Assembly: GCA_002482765.1 (NCBI GenBank)
Contig: DLGP01000093.1
Coordinates: 1-13,229, forward strand
DNA from: Alphaproteobacteria bacterium UBA7691
Lineage (GTDB): Bacteria; Pseudomonadota; Alphaproteobacteria; Ferrovibrionales; Ferrovibrionaceae
Direction of reading: 5' to 3'
DNA length: 13,229 nucleotides
Below, in pieces: positions 5,100 to 12,956 of this stretch. A program made the position numbers and the translations under genes. Each line of letters starts with the position of its first letter. Positions within the stretch are counted from its first letter, which is position 1. The notes beneath the pieces were generated by a model. The model did no database searches. It saw nothing but the letters and a program-made list of their open reading frames with translations, and had not been told where the DNA came from.

Positions 5100-7313
5100 G
5101 TGCCGTCGTCGATCCGTTTGCGCCTTGTTTCGCTGGCCCTGCTGGCTTCCGTTTCGCCCTTTGGTATGGCTCATGCTCAGCAGGTCGCAGAGCCGGCCCC
5201 CGAGTCAGCCGCTGTGCCAGCCGCCGTGCCGACCGTGCTGGATACCATCACCTCGGTTTCCGACCGTATCGAGCGCCCGGTGGGCAGCGCCAGCGGCACC
5301 GTGACGGTGATCGACGCCGACAAGATCGACAAGCAGAACCTGCATCGGATGCAGGATCTGATGCGCGATGAGCCGGGCGTCACCGTGCTCAACGATCCGC
5401 GCCGCGCCGGTGCCGGCTCGTTCAACATCCGTGGCATCCAGGATAACCGTATCCTGATGCAGGTTGACGGCACCCGGCTGCCCGACCTGCCGGGTGGCAT
5501 CCTGCTGCGCGGTGGCGGCTTCACGCCCTATTCGCGCGATGTGGTGGATACCGACAGCCTGAAGCGGATCGAGGTGTTGCGCGGCCCGGCCTCGGCCAGT
5601 TATGGCTCGGATGCGCTTGGCGGTGTGGTGAGTTATGTCACCAAGGACCCGCTGGATTATCTGACCGGCGACCGCACCGAATTCGGTTCGCTCAAGCTTG
5701 GCTACGACACCACCGATAGCAGCTTCTCGCAGACCGGCACCGTGGCGGTGCGCGCCGAGGAATTCTCCGCCCTGGCAATCTACACCCATCGCGCCGGCGA
5801 GGAATTTGATTCCAAGGCAACGCGCAAGAATCCGCAGGATTCCACCGGCAACAATTTCCTCGGCAAGATGGTGTGGGATGGCGACAGCGACCGCCTGGTG
5901 CTGACCGGCGAATTCTTCGACCGCAATTTCAAAACCCAGCTCAATAACGAATTGAGCGCCACCATCCGGTCTTCGGATGGCGATGACGACATGCAGCGCT
6001 GGCGCCTGTCGCTTGGCCACACCCATACCGATCCGATCAGCTTCATCGACAAGCTGGACTGGAAAATCTTCTACACCGAATTCCAGCGCACCGATTACCG
6101 CAGCCAGTTGCGCACCGGCGCGCCGGTGCAGTATCACAATTATACCCAGACCAACGACCAGACCATTGCCGGCCTGGACACCCAGTTCAGCAGCAGCGCC
6201 GACTGGTTCGGCCTTGCCAATTCGCTCACCTATGGCCTGTCCTTCTCGCGCACGCAGACCGAGCGCCTGCGTGAATATGCCCGCATCAATGCTGCCACCG
6301 GCGCGCTGATCAGCAACACCACGGCCGATGGCGCGCGGACCCCGAGCCGCTATTTCCCCGATACACGCACCATCCAGGCCGGCGCCTTTGTGCAGGATGA
6401 AATCAAGAGCGGCGGCCTCAGCGTGGTCCCCGGCCTGCGGCTGGATTACTACAATATGGACCCGCAGCCGGATGCGATCTATCGCAACAATCCATCGGTG
6501 CAGGAACCGCGTGAGATCACCGAATATGCTGCCTCGCCCAAGCTCGGCCTGGTCTATGAATTCAACAAGACCTATTCGGTTTTTGCGCAATATGCGCGGG
6601 GTTTCCGTGCGCCGCCTTATGACGATGCCAATACCGGCTTCCGCAACACAGTTGGGCCGATTTCCTATGAATTCATCCCCAATCCGAACCTGAAGCCGGA
6701 AACCAGCAACGGCATCGAAATCGGCACCCGCGGCAAATACCGCGATGGCTCCAGCTATCAGCTCACCAGCTTCTACAATCGCTACAAGGATTTCATCGAC
6801 ATGCGCACGCTGGTGGAGCCGGCGGTGGGCGTGGTCGGGCAATATCAGGCGCAGAATATCAGCAAGGTGGAAATCTACGGCGCCGAGGCGCGCGGCGAAT
6901 GGCGCTTCAAGCCGGAATGGTCGGTCAATGGCGCCGTGGCCTATGCCCGTGGCGAGGACAAGGCCAGCCATGTGCCGATCAATTCAGTGGCGCCGCTCAC
7001 CTTCTTTGCCGGCCTTGGCTACGATTCGGATGATGGCATCTGGGGCGCGCGCTTCGATGCCAAGCATATGTTCAAGCATGATCGGGTGACGGCGGCCAAT
7101 CAATACAAGACCAAGGCTTACACCACGCTGGATGTCTCGGGTTATGTCAGCCCGGTTGCCTGGGTCACGGTGCGCGCCGGCATCTACAACATTCTCGACG
7201 AAACCTATGTCAATTTCTCGGATGTGCAGGGCCTGACGCCTTCGGCCACCGTGCCGGGCGATTATTACCAGGCCGGCCGCACCGCCGCGATCAATGTCAC
7301 CATGACCTGGTAG
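5100..7313 (+). CDS. TonB-dependent outer-membrane heme/hemoglobin receptor
   Basis: A 737-residue receptor. The GTG start has GGAGGT (5089-5094) 5 bases ahead. A Sec signal peptide ends near AHA-QQ (about 26). A TonB-box-like LDTITSV (about 47-53) precedes the plug (GTVTVIDADKID; FNIRGIQDNRILMQVDG, about 108-124; RIEVLRGPASASYGSDALGG, about 156-175). The rest is a 22-strand barrel ending in aromatic TW. FRAPP (502-506) and NPNLKPETS (528-536) are the paired signatures of heme receptors, and hemP, hmuS and hmuTUV in the same operon confirm the substrate class. The segment between these two motifs has no His, although classical receptors of this group carry a functional His there; Tyr508 and Tyr523 are present instead. 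A HemR/HmuR-type receptor is well supported. Whether it prefers free heme or hemoproteins cannot be told. Confidence 0.92.
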   Translation: MPSSIRLRLVSLALLASVSPFGMAHAQQVAEPAPESAAVPAAVPTVLDTITSVSDRIERPVGSASGTVTVIDADKIDKQNLHRMQDLMRDEPGVTVLNDPRRAGAGSFNIRGIQDNRILMQVDGTRLPDLPGGILLRGGGFTPYSRDVVDTDSLKRIEVLRGPASASYGSDALGGVVSYVTKDPLDYLTGDRTEFGSLKLGYDTTDSSFSQTGTVAVRAEEFSALAIYTHRAGEEFDSKATRKNPQDSTGNNFLGKMVWDGDSDRLVLTGEFFDRNFKTQLNNELSATIRSSDGDDDMQRWRLSLGHTHTDPISFIDKLDWKIFYTEFQRTDYRSQLRTGAPVQYHNYTQTNDQTIAGLDTQFSSSADWFGLANSLTYGLSFSRTQTERLREYARINAATGALISNTTADGARTPSRYFPDTRTIQAGAFVQDEIKSGGLSVVPGLRLDYYNMDPQPDAIYRNNPSVQEPREITEYAASPKLGLVYEFNKTYSVFAQYARGFRAPPYDDANTGFRNTVGPISYEFIPNPNLKPETSNGIEIGTRGKYRDGSSYQLTSFYNRYKDFIDMRTLVEPAVGVVGQYQAQNISKVEIYGAEARGEWRFKPEWSVNGAVAYARGEDKASHVPINSVAPLTFFAGLGYDSDDGIWGARFDAKHMFKHDRVTAANQYKTKAYTTLDVSGYVSPVAWVTVRAGIYNILDETYVNFSDVQGLTPSATVPGDYYQAGRTAAINVTMTW

Positions 7314-7365
7314 GCGCCATGAAACTGCCAGCAGCAAAGCTGATCTGAGCCGGAGTGCCGCGCGG

Positions 7366-8322
7366 ATGCTTTTCCCACCGAACCCGCGGCACGTTCCCTC
7401 GCCCTCCGATGGCGCCATGGCGCTGTCGGGGGGCGGGCCTGTTGCTGCGCCATCGGTGTTGCCCTCGCGCTCCTGGCTCGGCTCGCTGGCGCTGCATGGC
7501 CTGGTGCTGATCGCCGCCGTGTATGTCAATCTGCCCAAGCCGGTGACAGCACCTGTGCTGGCGCCGGCGGTGATGGTGCAATTTGCCGCCATGCCGGTGC
7601 CTGAGGTGGTTCCGGCACCCGCGCTTGCACAGCATATGGCGCCGCAGTCTGAACCTGTGCTGCCTGAACCGCCTGTGCTGCCTGAACCGGTTGTGACCGA
7701 GCCGGCGGTTATTGAACCCGTGAATGAGCCACCACCGATCCTGACCCAGCAGGCATTGGCGGAAGAAGCGGTGCCGCCGCCGGCCAGGCCGAAGCCGCCA
7801 GCCAAGCCGAAGCCGGCTATGGCCAAACCCGTTGCCATCAAACCGGTACAGCCAAAGCCGGCACCTGCTGAAATCAAGCCCGCAGAAACTATGCCCAGGC
7901 AGCCAGAGCCGATGGTGGTGCCGACTGAAACGGCGCTCGCCAGCCCGGCTGCCCCGGCCCCAGCGCCGGTCCCGGTCGCGGCTCCAGCACCAGCCCTGCC
8001 CGCCGCCCCGCTTGAAGCCGCCGCGCCGCCAATCTCTGAGCCACCGGTGCTGCACCAGGCGCGTTTCCGCCGCCCGCCCACACCGCCGGCCTATCCGCCG
8101 CGTTCGCGCGCGCTGGAGCAGGAGGGGGTTTCGGTGGTGCGGGCGCTGATTGATCCCGATGGCAGCTCACGCGAAGTGCGGCTGTGGCGTTCCTCGGGTT
8201 ACCAGATGCTCGATCAGGCCGCCCTGGCTGCCGTGCGCGGCTGGGCCTTCGAGGCGGCGCGCTTCGGTGGCCGCCCGGTGCTGGCCTGGGTCGAAATCCC
8301 GGTGCGTTTTGAATTGCGTTGA
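7366..8322 (+). CDS. tonB: Energy transducer TonB dedicated to heme uptake
   Basis: A 318-residue TonB. One N-terminal membrane anchor (about 37-56) contains S40-x-x-x-H44, the SxxxH motif used for coupling to ExbB/ExbD. A long Pro/Ala/Lys-rich periplasmic spacer (about 60-230) follows, including PVLPEP twice and KPPAKPKPAMAKP. The C-terminal domain (about 235-318) has AYPPRSRALEQEG, an SGYQMLDQAAL segment and a final IPVRFEL strand. It would carry proton-motive energy from ExbBD to the receptor encoded just upstream. No exbB or exbD is in the window, so it must use a complex encoded elsewhere. The ATG at 7366 has CGGAG about 10 bases upstream. It lies 52 bases after the receptor and 28 bases before hmuS, inside the operon. 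Confidence 0.9.
   Translation: MLFPPNPRHVPSPSDGAMALSGGGPVAAPSVLPSRSWLGSLALHGLVLIAAVYVNLPKPVTAPVLAPAVMVQFAAMPVPEVVPAPALAQHMAPQSEPVLPEPPVLPEPVVTEPAVIEPVNEPPPILTQQALAEEAVPPPARPKPPAKPKPAMAKPVAIKPVQPKPAPAEIKPAETMPRQPEPMVVPTETALASPAAPAPAPVPVAAPAPALPAAPLEAAAPPISEPPVLHQARFRRPPTPPAYPPRSRALEQEGVSVVRALIDPDGSSREVRLWRSSGYQMLDQAALAAVRGWAFEAARFGGRPVLAWVEIPVRFELR
7654..7689 (+). repeat. Perfect 18-bp tandem repeat in tonB
   Basis: CCTGTGCTGCCTGAACCG occurs twice head to tail (7654-7671 and 7672-7689), encoding PVLPEP-PVLPEP in the TonB spacer. It is in frame, so gain or loss of a unit would only change spacer length. Confidence 0.9.
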
Positions 8323-8350
8323 TGTCATGAACAGTCAGGAGAGCCCCGTC

Positions 8351-9433
8351 ATGTCCACCACCCATAACCAGCTTGCCCAGGCCAATCAGCTTGCCCAGGA
8401 TTGGGCCGCTTTGCGCCAGGCCGAGCCGAACCTGCGCATCCGCGATGCCGCTCGCCGCCTCACTGTTTCCGAGGCGGCGCTGCTCGCCACCCGGCTGGGC
8501 AGCAGCATCGAGGCTGGCGGCGTTGAACGGTTGAAAGGGCCGTGGCCCGAGATCATTGCGGCGGTTCGTGGCCTCGGTCCGGTGATGGCGCTGACCCGCA
8601 ACGATGCGGTGGTGCATGAGCGCCATGGCGTTTACGGCAAACTCGGCATGCAGGGCCATGTTGGCCTGATCGTTGGCGAGGATATCGACCTGCGGATTTT
8701 CTTCAGCCCCTGGGCGCATGGTTTCGCCGTGGCGGAAGCAACCCAGGCTGGCGCCCGCCTGTCGCTGCAATTCTTTGATGCCCAGGGCCAGGCGGTGCAC
8801 AAGATTTACGCCACCGAGGCCACCGACCACGCCGCCTTCATGGCCCTGGTGGCACAATTCCGCGCCGAGGATCAGATGCCCGCTTTCACGGCTCAGGCCG
8901 CGTCGCAGCCCGCCGCGCCGCAGCCGGATGCCGAAATTGACCTGGCCGGCCTGCGTGAAGGCTGGACCAACTTGCAGGATACGCATGATTTCTTCGGCCT
9001 GTTGCGCAAGCACAAGGTGGCGCGTGAACAGGCTTTCCGCCTCGCCGGCTCGCGTTTTGCCCAGCGTATCGGCAATGATGCCGCCCGCGCCATGCTGCAT
9101 CAGGCCGCCGCCAGCGCCTTGCCGATCATGGTGTTTGTCGGCAATCACGGCATGATCCAGATTCATACCGGCCTGGTGCAGAAGCTGGTGCCGACCGGGC
9201 CGTGGTTCAACGTGCTTGATCCCAGCTTCAATCTGCATCTGCGCGAGGATGCCATTGCCTCCACCTGGCTGGTGCGCAAGCCGAGTGTGGATGGCACCAT
9301 CACCTCGCTGGAATTGTTTGATGCCCAGGGCGAACTGATCGTGTCGTTCTTCGGCAAGCGCAAGCCGGGCCAGCCCGAGCTTGATGGCTGGCGCAATCTG
9401 GCCGAATCGCTGGTTGAGAAGGCGGCGGCGTGA
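8351..9433 (+). CDS. hmuS: Cytoplasmic heme-handling protein HmuS/HemS
   Basis: A 360-residue protein of the HemS/HmuS/PhuS family, built from two related halves. ATG 8351 is chosen because AGGAGAG (8337-8343) lies 7 bases upstream; 8327 is possible but lacks a site. The N-terminal half contains RIRDAARRL, MALTRNDAVVHERHGVYGK and LRIFFSPWAHGFAV. An Ala/Pro-rich linker (about 180-193) joins the C-terminal half, which has DTHDFFGLLRKHKV (210-223), VFVGNHGMIQIHTG and GPWFNVLDPSFNLHLRED (283-300). His212 is the likely axial heme ligand by analogy with the family, which I could not align. Such proteins take heme from the importer and pass it to heme oxygenase or degrade it themselves. No heme oxygenase gene is in the window. 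A small direct repeat near its N terminus encodes NQLAQ twice. The stop overlaps the hmuT start by one base. Confidence 0.92.
   Translation: MSTTHNQLAQANQLAQDWAALRQAEPNLRIRDAARRLTVSEAALLATRLGSSIEAGGVERLKGPWPEIIAAVRGLGPVMALTRNDAVVHERHGVYGKLGMQGHVGLIVGEDIDLRIFFSPWAHGFAVAEATQAGARLSLQFFDAQGQAVHKIYATEATDHAAFMALVAQFRAEDQMPAFTAQAASQPAAPQPDAEIDLAGLREGWTNLQDTHDFFGLLRKHKVAREQAFRLAGSRFAQRIGNDAARAMLHQAAASALPIMVFVGNHGMIQIHTGLVQKLVPTGPWFNVLDPSFNLHLREDAIASTWLVRKPSVDGTITSLELFDAQGELIVSFFGKRKPGQPELDGWRNLAESLVEKAAA
8369..8399 (+). repeat. Short direct repeat at the start of hmuS
   Basis: CAGCTTGCCCAGG occurs at 8369-8381 and again at 8387-8399, an 18-base period that duplicates NQLAQ in the protein. It looks like a small in-frame duplication in a tolerant N-terminal stretch. 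Confidence 0.8.
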
Positions 9434-10317
9434 TGCGGCGGCGCGATTTCCTGGCTGCCGGTGCGGCGGCTTTTGCTCTGCCGGCCTTGCTGCATCCGGC
9501 AACGGCTGTGGCCAAGGCGCCGCAGCGGCTGGTGGTGGCCGGTGGTGCCATCACCGAGATGGTCTACCGGCTCGGCGCCGAAGCCGATCTGGTTGGCGTG
9601 GATACCACCAGCCTGTATCCGGATGCCACCTTCAAGCTGCCGAAGATCGGCTATTTCCGGCAATTGAGCGCCGAGGGCATCCTGTCGCTTGACCCATCCT
9701 TGCTGCTGCTCAGCGATCAGGCCGGGCCGCCCAGCATTGTAGACAAGCTGCGCCATGTGCGGCTGCCGATGGTGGTGATCCCGGAAACCCTGGCGGTGGA
9801 GCATGTGCCGCAGAAAATGCGCCTGGTGGCCGAAGCCCTTGGCCGCAAGGCCGAGGGCGAAAAGCAGGCCGCCTTGTTGCAGGCAGAAATTGATGCACTC
9901 AATGCCGCTGTGGCCAGGCTGGAGCACCAGCCGCGTGTGCTGTTCCTGATGAGCATCACCGATGGCCGCCTGCTGGCTGGCGGCGGCGCCACCGCCGCCG
10001 AAACCATGATCCGCTTTGCCGGTGGCCGCAATGCCATTGTCGGCAGCAATGGCTACAAGCCGGTTTCGGCCGAGGCGGCGGTGGCTGCCGATCCGGATGT
10101 GATCCTGATTTCGGATCAGAGCCTGGAAGCGGTTGGTGGCCTGGCCGGCCTGCGCAGCCTGCCGCAAATGCAGGCTTTGCGTGCCATCAGCGAAAACCGT
10201 GTGGTGACGCTGGAAATGCTCTATCTGCTTGGCCTCGGGCCGCGTGTGGCGCGCGCCGGGCGCGATCTGGCTGCCGCCTTGCATCCGGGCGCCGACCTGC
10301 CGCGTTTTGCATCATGA
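9433..10317 (+). CDS. hmuT: Periplasmic heme-binding protein HmuT, Tat-type signal
   Basis: A 294-residue substrate-binding protein of the HmuT/ShuT family (TroA-like fold, no metal-site signature). ATG 9433 overlaps the hmuS stop (TGATG); a GTG three bases upstream is the alternative. The N terminus MRRRDFLAAGAAAFALPALL is a twin-arginine signal, cut near AKA (about 29). The mature part has VAGGAITEMVYRLG, VGVDTTSLYP, LPKIGYFRQLSAEGILSL (about 69-86) and DPDVILISD. Tyr73 in the GYFR motif matches the heme-binding Tyr of this family by sequence pattern. It collects heme arriving through the outer-membrane receptor and docks on HmuU. Most relatives use Sec signals, so predicted Tat export is unusual and may mean folding before export. 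The stop overlaps the hmuU start by 4 bases (ATGA). Confidence 0.92.
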   Translation: MRRRDFLAAGAAAFALPALLHPATAVAKAPQRLVVAGGAITEMVYRLGAEADLVGVDTTSLYPDATFKLPKIGYFRQLSAEGILSLDPSLLLLSDQAGPPSIVDKLRHVRLPMVVIPETLAVEHVPQKMRLVAEALGRKAEGEKQAALLQAEIDALNAAVARLEHQPRVLFLMSITDGRLLAGGGATAAETMIRFAGGRNAIVGSNGYKPVSAEAAVAADPDVILISDQSLEAVGGLAGLRSLPQMQALRAISENRVVTLEMLYLLGLGPRVARAGRDLAAALHPGADLPRFAS

Positions 10318-11369
10318 GCGACCTTGCCGCCATCGTGCCGGCGCGGCGCGGCTTTGGCCTGCCGCACTGGTCGGCCGGGCTGCTGCTCGGCCTGTTGCTG
10401 CCGGCCGCCTTGCTGCTCAGCCTAGTGATCGGCCCGGTGCCGCTGAAAGCGCTGGATGTGCTGCACACAGTATTGTTGCAGGCGCCGGATGTGCGCACCG
10501 ATGCCATTGTGTGGCAATTGCGCCTGCCGCGCAGCCTGATGGCCGGCCTGATCGGCGCAGCCCTCGGTATTGCCGGCGCCTTGATGCAGGGGCTGTTCCG
10601 CAACCCGATGGCCGATCCCGGCCTGGTTGGCGTTACCGGCGGCGCCGGCCTGAGCGCCGCCAGCGCCATTGTGTTCGCCGGGCTGCTTTATCCCGCCGCC
10701 TGGCAGCCGGTGATGCTGCCCAGCCTGGCCTTTGCCGGCGGCCTGATTGTCACCTTCCTGGTGCATCGCCTGTCGGTGGTGGAAGGCCGCACCGCCATCG
10801 CCATGCTGCTGCTGGCCGGCATTGCGCTGAATGCCATCAGCATGGCCGGTATCGGCATGATGAGTTTCATGTCGGATGACCGGCAATTGCGTGACATCAC
10901 CTTCTGGCTGCTGGGCAGTGTTGGCGGCGCCAGCTGGGGCAAGCTGTTTGTGCTGCTGCCCTTTGCCTTGCTGCCGCTGCTGCTGGCGCCCTGGCTGGCT
11001 CGCGCCTTGGATGCGTTTAATCTCGGCGAACGCGAGGCGGCGCATCTCGGCTTTCCGGTTGAGCGGGTCAAGCGTGTTGCCTGTTTCGCGGTTGCCCTGG
11101 CGGTTGGCGGCGCTGTGGCATTCAGTGGCATTATCGGTTTTATCGGCCTGATCGTGCCGCATCTGGTGCGGCTCAGCTTCGGCCCCGGCCACCGCCTGCT
11201 GCTGCCCTATGCCGGCATCGGCGGCGCCACGCTGTTGATCCTGGCCGATACCGTGGCGCGGGTGGTGGCGGCGCCGGCGGAATTGCCGGTCGGGCTGCTC
11301 ACGGCGTTGATCGGCGCGCCGTTTTTCCTGGCTTTGCTGCTGCGGCTGCGCAAGGAGATCGCGCTGTGA
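10314..11369 (+). CDS. hmuU: Heme ABC transporter permease HmuU
   Basis: A 351-residue FecCD/BtuC-type permease with the length and hydrophobic pattern of about ten membrane helices. The conserved GALMQGLFRNPMADPGLVG block is at about 88-106. GMMSFMSDDRQLRDITFWLLGS follows in the middle. LGEREAAHLGFPVERVK is the cytoplasmic coupling region that meets the ATPase. FSGIIGFIGLIVPHLVR is the other strongly conserved stretch. It would form a homodimer that moves heme from HmuT across the inner membrane. It is joined to its neighbours by a 4-base ATGA overlap with hmuT and a 4-base GTGA overlap with hmuV. Heme specificity comes from the operon rather than from the sequence itself. Confidence 0.93.
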   Translation: MSDLAAIVPARRGFGLPHWSAGLLLGLLLPAALLLSLVIGPVPLKALDVLHTVLLQAPDVRTDAIVWQLRLPRSLMAGLIGAALGIAGALMQGLFRNPMADPGLVGVTGGAGLSAASAIVFAGLLYPAAWQPVMLPSLAFAGGLIVTFLVHRLSVVEGRTAIAMLLLAGIALNAISMAGIGMMSFMSDDRQLRDITFWLLGSVGGASWGKLFVLLPFALLPLLLAPWLARALDAFNLGEREAAHLGFPVERVKRVACFAVALAVGGAVAFSGIIGFIGLIVPHLVRLSFGPGHRLLLPYAGIGGATLLILADTVARVVAAPAELPVGLLTALIGAPFFLALLLRLRKEIAL

Positions 11370-12151
11370 TCACACTTGATCAGGTTACCGTGAAGCGGCG
11401 CGGCCAGGCTGTGCTGGTCAATGCCAGCCTGCAATTGCGCCCGGGCGAGGTGCTGGCCATTGTCGGCCCCAATGGTGCCGGCAAATCCACCCTGATGGCA
11501 GCGATGGCCGGCGATCTGGCGCCCAGCGCTGGCCATGTGTTGCTGGATGGCATCGCGCTCAATGCCTGGACCCCGCTGGCGCTGGCGCGGCGCCGCGCGG
11601 TGATGCCGCAGGCGGCGCGGCTCGGCTTTTCGCTGCCGGTGGAACAGGTGGTGGCTTTGGGCCGGGCGCCGTTTGAGCGGCAGTATGATCGGGTGCAGAA
11701 CCAGGCCGCGATCCGCCATGCGATTGCTGCGGCGGATATCCAGCATTTGCTCCGGCGTGGTTACGCCACGCTGTCGGGCGGCGAGCAGCAGCGGGTGCAA
11801 CTGGCGCGCGCCGTGGCGCAGCTTGATCTGCTGGCGGCAGGTCAGGCCGGGCCGGCGCCGATCCTGATGCTGGATGAACCCACTGCCAGCCTGGATCTGT
11901 CGCATGCCCATGCTGTGCTGCGGCTGGCGCGGCAACTGGCCGGGCAGGGCGTGGCGGTGGCGACCGTGCTGCATGATCTGCCGCTGGCCTATGCCTATGC
12001 CGATCGTGTGGCGGTGCTGCAATCCGGCCGGCTGCTGGCGCTGGATACACCGCTCAAGGCGCTGACGCCGGAAAATCTCGCCGCTGCCTTTGCCGTGGAT
12101 GCGGCGCTCTATGATGGCCATCTGGTGATCAAGGGGCCGCTCGCCGCTTGA
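11366..12151 (+). CDS. hmuV: Heme ABC transporter ATPase HmuV
   Basis: A 261-residue ABC ATPase starting at GTG 11366, overlapping hmuU. All nucleotide-binding motifs are intact: Walker A GPNGAGKST (34-42), Q-loop PQ (81-82), signature LSGGEQQRVQLAR (136-148), Walker B ILMLDEPTASLD (166-177) and the switch His in VLHDL (His203). An Ala/Gly/Pro-rich loop between signature and Walker B (LLAAGQAGPAP) is typical of HmuV proteins. Two subunits would power HmuU. It is the last gene of the operon; its TGA lies inside the left arm of the hairpin at the convergent junction. Confidence 0.94.
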   Translation: MITLDQVTVKRRGQAVLVNASLQLRPGEVLAIVGPNGAGKSTLMAAMAGDLAPSAGHVLLDGIALNAWTPLALARRRAVMPQAARLGFSLPVEQVVALGRAPFERQYDRVQNQAAIRHAIAAADIQHLLRRGYATLSGGEQQRVQLARAVAQLDLLAAGQAGPAPILMLDEPTASLDLSHAHAVLRLARQLAGQGVAVATVLHDLPLAYAYADRVAVLQSGRLLALDTPLKALTPENLAAAFAVDAALYDGHLVIKGPLAA

Positions 12152-12171
12152 AGTGTGGCGGCTTCAGGCGG
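12144..12171. terminator. Hairpin at the hmuV/Rieske convergent junction
   Basis: CCGCTTGAAG (12144-12153) pairs with CTTCAGGCGG (12162-12171) over 10 positions with one mismatch (a U-G wobble in the plus-strand RNA) and an 8-base loop. TTT follows on the plus strand. The hmuV stop (12149-12151) is in the left arm and the Rieske stop (12164-12166, minus strand) is in the right arm. Position and symmetry suggest a terminator used from both sides, although the T run is short. Confidence 0.6.
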
Positions 12172-12535
12172 TTTCCGCCTCGGCCACCACCACCCAGCCA
12201 TCCGTGTCCAGCCGCACCGGAAAGCGGGTCAATGCCTTGCCCTTGCAGGGGCCGAGGAAACACTGCCCGGTCAGGGCGTCGAATTTGGCGCCATGGGTGG
12301 CGCAAAGCAATGCGCTCTTGTCGAGCGAGAAAAACGCCCCCGGGCGCCAGTTCAGCGTGGTGCGGGCATGCGGGCAGATATTTTCGTAGGCCAGCACATG
12401 GCCCTGCCAGCGCAGCACAAACAGCAGATAGCGTTCGCGGCCTTCGCCGAAGCTGAATTCCTGCGCGCCCGGCTCCTCCAGCGTGGCGAATTCAAGCAGC
12501 CGCGTGCCGGGTACCGGGCGGTTCACGGCTGTCAT
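12164..12535 (-). CDS. Small Rieske [2Fe-2S] protein
   Basis: A 123-residue protein consisting of essentially one Rieske domain. The cluster ligands are C54-P-H56 (NICPHAR) and C78-A-T-H81 (LLCATHGAKFD), with 21 residues between the pairs, slightly longer than in the commonest Rieske ferredoxins. TGQCFLGPCKGKALTRFPV follows, the usual cluster-covering loop region. No signal peptide or membrane segment is seen, so it is cytoplasmic. It may serve as an electron carrier for an oxygenase or as a stand-alone redox protein; no partner oxygenase or reductase is in the window. It sits 4 bases after the EVE gene on the same strand and is probably co-transcribed with it. Family is secure, role unknown. 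Confidence 0.87.
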   Translation of the reverse strand: MTAVNRPVPGTRLLEFATLEEPGAQEFSFGEGRERYLLFVLRWQGHVLAYENICPHARTTLNWRPGAFFSLDKSALLCATHGAKFDALTGQCFLGPCKGKALTRFPVRLDTDGWVVVAEAETA

Positions 12536-12539
12536 GCCG

Positions 12540-12953
12540 TCACGCCTTCACGCCGGCCATGGCGCAGAGCAGCTTCCAGCTTTCCTTGTCGATCGGCATC
12601 ACCGAAAGCCGCGACTGTTTGATCAGCGGCAGATGCGCCAGGCGCGGCTCATCCTTGATCTGCGCCAGCGTCACCGGGTTTTTCACCGGCATCAGGGTTT
12701 GCACATCCACCATGCCGAAGCGGCCGCTCTCATCGGTCGGATCGGGATAATATTCCCGCGCCACGGTAACGATGCCGACAATGCGTTTCTCATCCACCGA
12801 ATGGTAGAAAAAGCAGCGGTCGCCCAGCCGCATCGCCTTCATGTTGTTGGCGGCCTGGTAATTGCGCACGCCGTTCCAGCTTTCCACGCCCTTCTTCACC
12901 TGGTCGTCCCAGCCCCAGGCGGAAGGTTCGGATTTCATCAGCCAGTAATTCAT
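12540..12953 (-). CDS. EVE domain protein
   Basis: A 137-residue single EVE domain of the thymocyte-nuclear-protein-1 type. It begins MNYWLMKSEPSAWGWDDQ, followed by WNGVRNYQAANNMKAMRLGDR, FFYHSVDEKRIVGIVTVARE and LIKQSRLSVMPIDKESWK, all in family order and length. EVE domains belong to the PUA-like fold and are thought to read modified bases in DNA or RNA; the ligand of this housekeeping-type branch is not firmly known. The start is 3 bases after the gpsA stop, with GGAG at the end of gpsA as its ribosome site. No restriction or defence gene is adjacent, so a defence role is not suggested here. Confidence 0.9.
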   Translation of the reverse strand: MNYWLMKSEPSAWGWDDQVKKGVESWNGVRNYQAANNMKAMRLGDRCFFYHSVDEKRIVGIVTVAREYYPDPTDESGRFGMVDVQTLMPVKNPVTLAQIKDEPRLAHLPLIKQSRLSVMPIDKESWKLLCAMAGVKA

Positions 12954-12956
12954 CCC

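Noticed and set aside
5205..6971. 588-codon open frame on the minus strand inside the receptor gene
   Set aside because: It is a mirror of a GC-rich gene: repetitive Ala/Gly/His/Ile composition, no family motif, and full overlap with a secure TonB-dependent receptor.
5100..7313. Receptor considered as a lasso-peptide transporter belonging to the left-hand locus
   Set aside because: FRAP and NPNL motifs, the Fur-controlled promoter and hemP/hmuSTUV linkage tie it to heme. No isopeptidase gene is nearby.
7319..7348. Nine-residue mini-frame (MKLPAAKLI) between receptor and tonB
   Set aside because: Very short with only a weak upstream site; chance is the simplest explanation.
7889..9502. 537-codon minus-strand frame across tonB and hmuS
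   Set aside because: It spans two well-supported genes on the other strand and has no recognisable domain; an antisense artefact of codon bias. The same applies to the frames at 9163-10284, 10422-11192 and 11207-12121.
12540..12953. EVE gene considered as part of a defence island
   Set aside because: It is a stand-alone EVE domain packed between gpsA and a Rieske gene, with no nuclease, methyltransferase or phage gene around it.
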